In this document: in pieces, positions 17,221 through 24,602 of the stretch | Layout: the number at the start of each line of letters is the position of its first letter | Position numbering within the stretch: the first letter of the stretch is position 1 | DNA from: Pseudomonas sp. RIT-562 | GTDB taxonomy: Bacteria; Pseudomonadota; Gammaproteobacteria; Pseudomonadales; Pseudomonadaceae | DNA length: 51,599 bases | Assembly (NCBI RefSeq): GCF_026241895.1 | Contig: NZ_JAPJIV010000032.1 | Span: 1 to 51,599, forward strand | Direction of reading: 5' to 3' | Notes under the pieces: model-generated | The model's database searches: none | Told to the model about the DNA's origin: nothing | The model's input: only the letters and a program-made list of their open reading frames with translations | Program-made: the position numbers and the translations under genes

Positions 17221-17449
17221 TTGCCGGCTAAAAAGCAATGGAGACCACACGTGAAAAAGCCACCGATGAAAATCATTATCGAAGAATGGGATGGTGACGG
17301 TGCGATTCGAATTCCGGACGAATCGCTGCAGGAGCTCGAGCTGGATGTAGGCGACGCTGTGTATCTGATCGAGTAGTTTGTCGGCAATGCGCGTTGCCTA
17401 GTCCTATCAAAAAAGCCTCAGATCACGGATCGAATAGACGAGCTCACTG
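17221..17449 (+). pseudogene. dead copy of an AbrB/MazE-fold gene (direct repeat, copy 1)
   Basis: From 17221 to 17449 the sequence is a close copy of 23753-23980, same orientation. The frame opens at GTG 17251 (MKIIIEEWDGDG, IPDESLQELELDVGDAVYLI) and hits TAG at 17374-17376 where the intact copy has a Glu codon. Identity ends sharply after DELT, so the C-terminal tail is also lost. The family is a small swapped-hairpin DNA-binding fold, as in MazE-type antitoxins. The two copies flank the abpAB operon. Confidence 0.85.
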
Positions 17450-17759
17450 TTTTTAGGAATATCAAGGGGCGCGGCAACCTCAAAGACAAATGAGGAAGCC
17501 AGGAAGTCGTTCGCTGAATCAATGCATCTGACTGTAATTCAAACTTCTCATCCAAAACCGTTAGGCATACCTGGCGTATCACCTGAAGGCGCGAGATTGA
17601 GCGGGGATAAAACCCTAAGGAGCGAAAACCATAGCTCGACCTGCTCGCTGATTTTAGGAATCGACGGCCCAGAGAGGAAGGCACAAAAGCACCGAACGCG
17701 AACTGTATAGTGCGTCAAAAGACTTGCTAACAGTACACCTCCGGCGCTACGCGTACCCA

Positions 17760-19952
17760 TCAAGCGAAGTCCTGAGCGATTCCCAAAGCCCTTTTGACAA
17801 ACGTCTGATCTACATAGCCGACATCCTTCCAAGCTTCCACATTAGCCCTGAGATAGTCAGCTAAGCCGTCAACGCCCACCTCCTGGGGAAACTCCATCAT
17901 TGAGGCTATCCGGTGCAAGGTCTGAACAGGAATGCCTATCTCCTCCAAGGCGTTCACGCCCGGGGGGAGATGAAGATTCTCAAAGATCATCCTCAAATGG
18001 CCATAATCGATTTTGCCCCGAATGTTGCGCTTCGCCGCATGCACACGAACGACATCCTCCAGCAGTCCCAGCAGTTTCGGAATAGTGTATCCGAAGGTGT
18101 TGGTCACGAGCTTCAGATCGTTGTTGAGCATGTTCGAGAGCGTGTGCTCGTCACCCTGCTCGATCCGCTGCTTCGCATACACAATCTGGCTCTTCAAATA
18201 GTCTGAATAACTCGAAGCGTTCAGGTAGCCGGCCAGCTTTGCCACGATTACCTCGGCGGTTTTAGTCTGTACCCCGTTTCTGGAAAATGTGTTGGGCACT
18301 ACTCGAGAGATCACCTTGGCAAAGGTTTTCAGGAACTCTGCCGCTGGCAACCAGTGGAAAACGAGCGACGCAAATTGCTCATCCTTCAGCATCTCAACCA
18401 GGCTGTACAACTGCTCGAACTGCTCCATTCTGAAGTGGGAATGCTTTTTCACCAGATCAATGGAGAAACGGTCTTGATCGAATGCATCCTCAAACCTGTC
18501 CTGGGAAAAGTCGGACAGATGATCAGGCTGCGCGCTAGCCAGGAGGTTGAGTGGGGTGTCTTCATCTTGTACACCTAATGGGATGGCCACCTCTTGGTTG
18601 AGGTTGTCTTCCGGCACATCCTCCAAGCAGAACACCTTGCCAACGAAGTGGACACCCATACGGCCCGCGCGCCCCTTGATATTGCCATGGGTGAATTTGT
18701 CGATACCGCGACTCCCGTCCCTGTTGTCGTAGATGACTACATTCTTCGCGACCGTATTCACGCCCTCAATTATGGTCGAGGTGCACAGTAGGAATCGGAT
18801 GTCACCGGCATTGAAACGATCCGCCGTGTACTGCTGGAGCGCCCTAGGAAGACCACCAAAATGCAAACCAATGCCGTTCTTTAGCGCGACGGTGTAGTCC
18901 CACTCAGAATCAAACTCTTCAGCGACCCAGTCGATGTGTTGACTCTTGAACTCCTGGCCATATCCTAGCCGGATGAGCTCCCGTGCCACTTTTCCGGCAA
19001 CACCGGAGGACTTGCAGTAAACAATCGTGGCACCTTCACACTGCTTGGCAATCTTGGCCAGCGCTCTGAGCTTACCCTTGTCATCGTTTGCCTCCACACC
19101 AAACGTCTGCACGTCTACGGCGACTGTGTTGAAATCTGCTGAAATGAATGTGTGCTTGTATCCGAGCTCTGTTAGTCCGCGAATGCTGTTCACGAAGGGG
19201 CCGGTGAGATAGAACTGCTTCGATACCTTCAAGAGCTTGCTCAAGGCGATGTTAAGCTCGATAACCCGCTCGTCCTTGAAATCAGTTCCACCGCTTTTCA
19301 GTTGCCGGAAGGCCAGCTTGTAAAACTCGTCGATGACGAACAGATCGATGTTCTGGATGTCGTCACGCTCATTGACCCTTTCTTGGGTCAGGACGTATAC
19401 AGCCCTGTCGGAACGGCACACTTGTGAGCTGTGATGGATGATTTGATATTTGTCACCAAACCGATCCTGTAGACGGCGGCGGGTCTCGTCGGCCAAGGCC
19501 ACTGTAGGCACGACCAGCACCACACGGTTCAGTCTCCCAAGCCCTAGTAGCGAGTCAACGATGGCGCTCTTCCCCATGCTCGTAGGAGCACTGAGAACTA
19601 GGTTGCTGCCCGCTTTCAGCAGGTCGAAGATGTGAAACTGCATCGAGTGGAACACGTACTTGTCAGAGAACGGCGTTCGATACAGGTCGAGCGCGACACG
19701 GTCTCCGGGGGTGAGGTCGGTGAACTCTTTCTTGAGGTAGGGAAACAGACCCGATTTCCTAACCATGTTTCGCAAGATGCCGGTGTGGTCTGAAAATTGT
19801 TCGCGGGCATCTAATGCCCTGACGATCAAGTCACGCCCGAGATTGTTCGACACCGGATTGGACAGGAGAGTATTGATAGCTGCCAGGTATCGGAACGCCG
19901 AAAAACCCTCACGCCCCAAGCTGAGTTTCGCTACATCATAAACTTCAGTCAT
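17760..19952 (-). CDS. abpB: anti-phage helicase AbpB
   Basis: 730 residues, matching the length of E. coli AbpB (YfjK). It is a superfamily 2 DNA/RNA helicase: motif I SAPTSMGKS with Lys128, motif II VIDEFYKL with Asp208-Glu209, and motif VI GRAGRMG with the arginines at 428 and 431. Together with AbpA it protects cells from several phages in E. coli. The start codon overlaps the abpA stop by 4 bp, so the two are made together. The substrate is expected to be nucleic acid in the cytoplasm. A HamB or Lhr-like helicase would share these motifs; pairing with a 539-residue AbpA-type nuclease makes AbpB the best call. Confidence 0.85.
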   Translation of the reverse strand: MTEVYDVAKLSLGREGFSAFRYLAAINTLLSNPVSNNLGRDLIVRALDAREQFSDHTGILRNMVRKSGLFPYLKKEFTDLTPGDRVALDLYRTPFSDKYVFHSMQFHIFDLLKAGSNLVLSAPTSMGKSAIVDSLLGLGRLNRVVLVVPTVALADETRRRLQDRFGDKYQIIHHSSQVCRSDRAVYVLTQERVNERDDIQNIDLFVIDEFYKLAFRQLKSGGTDFKDERVIELNIALSKLLKVSKQFYLTGPFVNSIRGLTELGYKHTFISADFNTVAVDVQTFGVEANDDKGKLRALAKIAKQCEGATIVYCKSSGVAGKVARELIRLGYGQEFKSQHIDWVAEEFDSEWDYTVALKNGIGLHFGGLPRALQQYTADRFNAGDIRFLLCTSTIIEGVNTVAKNVVIYDNRDGSRGIDKFTHGNIKGRAGRMGVHFVGKVFCLEDVPEDNLNQEVAIPLGVQDEDTPLNLLASAQPDHLSDFSQDRFEDAFDQDRFSIDLVKKHSHFRMEQFEQLYSLVEMLKDEQFASLVFHWLPAAEFLKTFAKVISRVVPNTFSRNGVQTKTAEVIVAKLAGYLNASSYSDYLKSQIVYAKQRIEQGDEHTLSNMLNNDLKLVTNTFGYTIPKLLGLLEDVVRVHAAKRNIRGKIDYGHLRMIFENLHLPPGVNALEEIGIPVQTLHRIASMMEFPQEVGVDGLADYLRANVEAWKDVGYVDQTFVKRALGIAQDFA

Positions 19953-21568
19953 ACGGCGTCCCTCACGTTATCCTCAACCATCCTGATCAACCTTCCCAAA
20001 CTTGGTGCGGGGTAAATGAACACATCAATGGCGAGCTCCGCGAATGGCGAGTCATGTTGCAGATCATCCGCAAACGCTTCGAACAGCGCTCTCGTTTCAT
20101 GCTCCAGATTGTCCTCATGCCCGGACGTTTCCGGTTCCGTCAGCAGCGACGAGTCATAACCGACAAACAGCACGAATCGGAACCGCTCCAGATGGGACTC
20201 GAATGCATGGCTACCGTCTAGTATCTCGTCGATGTCATGGCGCAGCAGGTAGTCATCATCCTTTATGTCGAGGATCTTGCCCCTTGCGGTGTCGAACCAA
20301 TCGGAGATTTCCTCATACAGTTGCTCCCGGATCTCCGGCAATCGCGTGGTGATGTTCGCTGCAGTCACCAGTTCACTGAAGCCAACCCAGAGCTGATCGC
20401 CCTCTGGGTCGCGGCGGACGATGTGTACATTCTCCAAGATCTTTTCTTCACCGTCCCCGTCCATGTAGAGCAGGCATGGGATGGGTTGGCTTTCGTGCAT
20501 CTGGCGAATCGTGGCATGGAGGAGCACCCGACCTAGAAAAGAACTGACGTCCGTCAATGACTCGAACACTTTCGTCTTCAACCGCTGTCGCTGTTCAACG
20601 AATGACAGTTTGTGGATGTCCGCCATCTCCTTGGGCCGAAGAAACACTTCATCCAGCCATTTGCACACATTGTCGACGATGTGCTTATAGCGGTAGCGTC
20701 TCAGGCTGTACTGCTGATGGAGCACACGGCCGTTTCTCTTGGCGCACGGTGACGAGAGCTGACTTCGAAAAGGAACGAGTATGTGCGGCAATTCGCGTTT
20801 GACGTAAACCTTGCGACCAGCGCGCTTCTGATCGTCATCAACCAGCTTTTTGAACCAGGTGTTCAAATCCGCGCGAAGGTATGACTTATTATCCACAGAG
20901 TTGATCCTGCGGGACAAAGCACCTTTGCGAGTGACCGTGTCCAGAATCCCTCGCCAAATATCCTCTGCACAAGACTCTGTACTGAGACCAACCCCGTGGA
21001 GATCCTGTGCAGCTAAGCGTATGTTCCTTACCCCAAGCAACTCAATCTCCCGCATGGTACGGAAGACCTCCCAGCAAGCTGCATCAACCCACGTCTCAAC
21101 GTCAACGCCACTTGGAGCGCAATAGTCTGAGGTCTTCGAGTTCAGGTAGTCTATCAAGTCCTCGCGGCCCGGTTTCCCCGTCCGATCGTTGCGATTGATC
21201 AGCAAATATTCAAGGGTCACATTGACTGGGTGTTCCGTGACGATGCGAAATTTTCTCGGAACGGTAAGGCTAGGCTCACTCTGCATGGATTTGTGAAGAA
21301 TGGAGCTAAAGGGGATTTTTTTTGTTTTCCCGGTACTCGCAGTGAGCACGACCAGATCGGATTTTGCCCAATGCGTTTTAGAGGTGGTTTTCACCTGTAC
21401 GAATTCGACGAAGTCATCGCAGACGACATCGATGTCGTCCGTAACTTCACACCGGACACGCTGGATAGACTTGTCACGCAACATCTGTGTTACGTAAAAA
21501 GCGGCAACACAATCTTGGAAGATGAAGCCGTGCTTGGCGGCTACTCCGCCAGCGTCATTAGGTTCCAT
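19949..21568 (-). CDS. abpA: anti-phage nuclease AbpA (DUF4297/Cap4-like)
   Basis: 539 residues, the length of E. coli AbpA (YfjL). The first 60 residues form the DUF4297/Cap4-type endonuclease core: AAKHGFIFQDCVAAFYV, Glu41 and Asp45-Asp47 in EVTDDIDVV, and QVK with Gln58 and Lys60. This is the PD-(D/E)xK arrangement of dsDNA nucleases. The rest is helical and less characteristic. It is the first gene of the abpAB operon, reading leftward, and its last four bases overlap the start of abpB. The pair is a known phage defence module. I infer that AbpA supplies the cutting activity. The upstream 126-residue gene may share its promoter. Confidence 0.85.
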   Translation of the reverse strand: MEPNDAGGVAAKHGFIFQDCVAAFYVTQMLRDKSIQRVRCEVTDDIDVVCDDFVEFVQVKTTSKTHWAKSDLVVLTASTGKTKKIPFSSILHKSMQSEPSLTVPRKFRIVTEHPVNVTLEYLLINRNDRTGKPGREDLIDYLNSKTSDYCAPSGVDVETWVDAACWEVFRTMREIELLGVRNIRLAAQDLHGVGLSTESCAEDIWRGILDTVTRKGALSRRINSVDNKSYLRADLNTWFKKLVDDDQKRAGRKVYVKRELPHILVPFRSQLSSPCAKRNGRVLHQQYSLRRYRYKHIVDNVCKWLDEVFLRPKEMADIHKLSFVEQRQRLKTKVFESLTDVSSFLGRVLLHATIRQMHESQPIPCLLYMDGDGEEKILENVHIVRRDPEGDQLWVGFSELVTAANITTRLPEIREQLYEEISDWFDTARGKILDIKDDDYLLRHDIDEILDGSHAFESHLERFRFVLFVGYDSSLLTEPETSGHEDNLEHETRALFEAFADDLQHDSPFAELAIDVFIYPAPSLGRLIRMVEDNVRDAV

Positions 21569-21767
21569 CTCGACTTCCGTGGCATAGAGGATTGGAATTT
21601 ATGGCAATAGCATCCGTCCGTCCATACGATTAGTGGCATTTAGCCAACTATCGCGATTTTTTTTGTCTTAATTCAATCAACGATCGGATTCTCAGCGCAA
21701 AAGTCCAATTGCTCAGTAAGCGCAAGGGAATCGTTGATTGACAGGGGGAAATGATCAAGGCGCGCGG

Positions 21768-22148
21768 TCATAACAGGTCGTATTCAAGCCGAAAGCCGCG
21801 TAGATCTCGAGAAAGCTTGCCCAAAGGCATTAGAAGTAAAAGACCCTGTGCGATGCGTTGGCTGTAGCAGGATAAGAGTGCAATTTTTTCTGGAGGTTGG
21901 TCGAGATGGGGAAGCGCCAAGCCGGCTTCGACCAAGGCATTTTTTAACAAATGAACGTTTTCGTCGCCCAGCCATTCTCGGCTGAGGTACTCCACTTTAC
22001 TGCGCGCCTTCAGCGGCCCATGGCTGAGAAGAAGTTCTACCACTGCTTGTTGAAGTGCTGCAGCTCCAAGATATGATCTGGCTACTTCCCAAAGCTTACC
22101 TTCTTGCTCCAGATCCAAGCGCCAATGAAACCTAGCTCTGACTGTCAT
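21768..22148 (-). CDS. hypothetical protein upstream of abpAB
   Basis: 126 residues from ATG 22148; a GTG at 22205 would add 19 residues of basic, less protein-like sequence. It has helical segments such as YLGAAALQQAVVELLLSHG, followed by SREWLGDENVHLLKNALVEAG, a pattern like a winged-helix or a small helical bundle. No family is recognised. It is on the same strand as abpAB, 199 bp upstream, so it could be a regulator or extra component of the defence operon, or an unrelated neighbour. Confidence 0.5.
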   Translation of the reverse strand: MTVRARFHWRLDLEQEGKLWEVARSYLGAAALQQAVVELLLSHGPLKARSKVEYLSREWLGDENVHLLKNALVEAGLALPHLDQPPEKIALLSCYSQRIAQGLLLLMPLGKLSRDLRGFRLEYDLL

Positions 22149-22698
22149 TATTGGCCATTCGCTTCTTAATGTACGTCGTCGGCCCTCTCGGCCATGCGGC
22201 GTCACTGATAGTGGTACCCACGAGGTTCTCAGACACCCGTCTGATTTTGACTTTTCGAGAGGCTTGAAAAGCTAGCCGCGACTCACGTCGCTAACATGCG
22301 AGCTGCCCTTCTCCATCGACGAGCAGAGTATCCATTCACTTAAGTCTTAACGTTTAAGCACCAAGCAGCCGGATCCTAGGCATAAGCATTAGAAATCGAT
22401 CGAGTCGGATGATCTGAAAATCTATGGGTGTCAGGATTGGGCAAGAATTCCAAGATCTCTGCTTCTGTTTTGTTATCAAATAAGAACTCCGCTTTCTGTT
22501 TTTGAATTCAAGGCCACTGAGAAATTATTTTTTTGGATCGCGCCCGGGTTCCGTGTTGTTTACAAATTTACACCGTCGCTGCAGCAGCCCTTCCCTGCTC
22601 GTGGCGCTGGCTCCGTGACCTTCATCAGCCCCGTCCTCCATGGGCAACCGTAAGGTCGTGCGTATAATGCGTTTTCTCTCAATGACTTAAGCTGTCCA
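22149..22698. other. intergenic, holds a dispersed repeat
   Basis: About 550 bp without a gene, between the leftward 126-residue gene and the remnant of the endonuclease I gene. It holds copy 1 of an 80-bp dispersed repeat at 22453-22532 and, near 22670, the likely promoter of the endonuclease gene. Nothing else stands out. Confidence 0.5.
22453..22532 (+). repeat. dispersed 80-bp repeat, copy 1
   Basis: Starts AGATCTCTGCTT and includes ATAAGAACTCCG-like and TTTTTGAATTCAAGG words. A similar stretch lies at 47930-48013, same orientation, 25 kb away. The agreement continues weakly for another 80 bp around CTTCCCTGCTCGTG. No coding frame is shared. Confidence 0.6.
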
Positions 22699-23246
22699 AT
22701 GAAAAAACTGCTCTCCGTGCTAGTGCTGGCCCTCTCTGTAATTAATCACGCTTTATCAAGCCCTCCATCTACGTTTTCTGAAGCTAAGGTCGTTGCAAAA
22801 CAAAAAATCTATCTCGACCAACCTTTTACATGTTCGACAGATACAAGCTAAGCATGTCTCGTCAGCAGCAACAGCTACTGATGGCCTGGGACAAGCAGTA
22901 CCCGGTTTCGTCTTGGGAGAAAGAGCGAGATCGCCGCATTGCAGCAATCATGGGGCACTCCAATCCATTCGTAAGTGGCGAGCGTCGATGGTCACAAGGG
23001 TACAAGGCAGTTGGTGACGGGGTCGTTAGCGCGATTCCTGTTAATTCTGCGCGAGTAGCAGCCCAGCCAACCCTCGCGAGCGCGAACGGGATAGGTGTGA
23101 TCATCGGTAACCGGAAGAGCCAGGTGTATCACCTCTCAGTGGGGTGCCCTAGTTATGGTCAGGTGTCCGAGAAAAATCAGATCTCCTTCACCTCAGAATC
23201 TGAGGCTCAAGCGGCGGGATATCGCAAAGCAGGCAACTGCAAATAG
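22699..23246 (+). pseudogene. endA: endonuclease I (EndA) with the catalytic core deleted
   Basis: ATG 22699 opens a frame with a signal peptide (MKKLLSVLVLALSVINHALS) and the start of mature EndA (TFSEAKVVAKQKIYLDQP). At about 22827 the text jumps, out of frame, to the C-terminal part of EndA (YMFDRYKLSMS, LMAWDKQYPVSSWEKERDRR, NPFVSGERRW). An Ada-like tail with VYHLSVGCPSYG follows. The middle of the protein, with the catalytic RGDxAR and His-containing region, is absent, so a periplasmic DNase activity is lost. The EndA family normally has about 230 residues before the tail. The junction has the short word TTTACATGTTC. This is a remnant, not a working nuclease. Confidence 0.8.
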
Positions 23247-23263
23247 TTGTTTTTCGTTGAGAC

Positions 23264-23287
23264 CCGGCCTTGCGAAACCGAGGCCGG
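23264..23287 (+). terminator. GC-rich hairpin after endA remnant
   Basis: CCGGCCT at 23264-23270 pairs perfectly with AGGCCGG at 23281-23287. No T run follows, so termination is likely but not certain. Confidence 0.45.
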
Positions 23288-23437
23288 CACCCAACATTAG
23301 ACTGATACATGCGTCTGTTTTTGCGATTTTCATACTTCATAAAGTCATTCACCGCAGGCCGTTCCAGCTAAGGCTTGGACGCCACATCTTTCACCATCCA
23401 ATAAGCCAATCGATGGCTGTGAACGAGGAGTAGAAAA

Positions 23438-23719
23438 TTGCTTAACCGTCCCGACAAAGACGCGCTCCGTGCACTGCTGGAGTCGCAAGTGCAAGAAAAA
23501 CTCCAGCACGACCCAGATGCGGTAACGACCTATGCAGCCAAACCTGAACCAGAGCGAAAGCCTTACACGAGCAAGCCCACGGTTCAGGACAAGGCATTTC
23601 ACAAAGAGCTCGAGCAGATGCGAGCTGACGCCGAAGCTGGAGTGATACATGCGCCGAAGCGCGAGCAGGAGGACGGAGGCGCTCCTAGCCTTATGCTTGA
23701 TGATTATCCGGATCTGTAA
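23438..23719 (+). CDS. hypothetical 93-residue protein
   Basis: A charged, proline-containing protein starting at TTG 23438 with GAGGAG about 7 bases upstream. The first part (PDKDALRALLESQVQEKLQH) is probably helical; the middle, with EPERKPYTSKPTVQ, is likely disordered. No family is recognised and no signal peptide is seen. It is 62 bp upstream of the AbrB-like gene on the same strand and could be in one operon with it. If that pair is a toxin-antitoxin module, this protein would be the partner, but nothing in its sequence shows a toxin fold. Confidence 0.5.
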   Translation: MLNRPDKDALRALLESQVQEKLQHDPDAVTTYAAKPEPERKPYTSKPTVQDKAFHKELEQMRADAEAGVIHAPKREQEDGGAPSLMLDDYPDL

Positions 23720-23752
23720 ACGTACCAGGGAGAATTTACAGGCGAGAACGGC

Positions 23753-23980
23753 TTGCCGGCTCATAGCAACGGAGACCAAATGTGAAAAAGCTACCGATGA
23801 AAATCGTCATCGAAGAATGGGATGGTGACGGTGCGATCCGAATTCCCGATGAAGCGCTGCAGGAGCTCGAGCTGGATGTCGGCGACGCTGTGTATCTAAT
23901 AGAGGAATTTGTAGGCAACACGCGCTGCCTTGTCCTATCAAAAAAGCCTCAAATCGCAGATCGGATAGACGAGCTTACTG
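23753..23980 (+). repeat. direct repeat, copy 2 (intact AbrB-like gene)
   Basis: Matches 17221-17449 in the same orientation with few differences and one single-base indel ahead of the GTG. The matching part covers the ribosome binding site and the first 66 codons or so of the AbrB-like gene. The two copies lie about 6.5 kb apart and flank abpAB and the endA remnant. Confidence 0.85.
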
Positions 23981-24024
23981 AAGCCTGGGATAGCGCACGG
24001 CTTGGTACCGCCCCGGAGAAATGA
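23782..24024 (+). CDS. AbrB/MazE-fold DNA-binding protein, antitoxin-like
   Basis: 80 residues from GTG 23782 behind GGAG. The core, IEEWDGDGAIRIPDEALQEL then ELDVGDAVYLIEE, is the swapped-hairpin pattern of AbrB, SpoVT and MazE proteins: a short strand, a polar turn, then IPxxxLxxLxLxxGDxV. Such proteins bind DNA as dimers and often serve as antitoxins that repress their own operon. No toxin of the PemK, PIN or Fic type is visible next to it; the only neighbour on the same strand is the 93-residue unknown just upstream. A degraded copy lies at 17251. Confidence 0.7.
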   Translation: MKKLPMKIVIEEWDGDGAIRIPDEALQELELDVGDAVYLIEEFVGNTRCLVLSKKPQIADRIDELTEAWDSARLGTAPEK

Positions 24025-24602
24025 GGCAGTTGCAATGCGTCGTGGCGGGCCAAATGTAGAGTGACTCGCCCAAGGCACGTGAGAAATCGGGGGCGAGCCG
24101 GGCTTAAGCCCGAAGAAACGATAGCCTTAGTAGCTTTAGCTCCACAGCCTAACAAGTCGCCTAAGCATTCATGGTCAGCCAGCTAATTGGCTTTCGTCTA
24201 AAAACCTTTGCAGCGGATCGAATTGCTAAATTGCATCTCAGTCGAAACCAGCGCGGCCTGCACCACAACCTGCTCGTAGACCTGCCCCTGAATATGGCTC
24301 TTCCTGTCCTTGTTCTTCAGGCAGCGTATGCATTGGCCCGAGAGGTGGCAGGTGTGCATCAGATCAGGCGGGAACAAGCGCTACGGGGTTTGAACCATCA
24401 GCGTTGGTCGAGCCTAGTCTGTAACCTCTTAAACGCTCAACTGCCGAAGCAATACGACGTGCTGGACGAATACCCACGACATTTTCGGAAGGGCGTTACA
24501 TACCTATGAGTGCCTAGGTCAAGCCACTTAGCACAGTAGGTAACGCAAGGTAAAAATAAGCTAATCATCTCTGTGCAAAGGCTGCAGCTACATTGCCTGA
24601 CT
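24025..24602. other. intergenic between the AbrB-like gene and dabA
   Basis: About 580 bp. A plus-strand frame of 112 codons at 24171-24509 has no ribosome binding site and no recognisable product, and the minus strand offers a competing frame, so I do not call a gene. No terminator with a T run was found after dabA, which ends at 24603 from the right. Confidence 0.4.

Noticed and set aside
24171..24509. 112-codon plus-strand frame
   Set aside because: No ribosome binding site, no recognisable domain, and an equally plausible frame on the other strand; not called as a gene.
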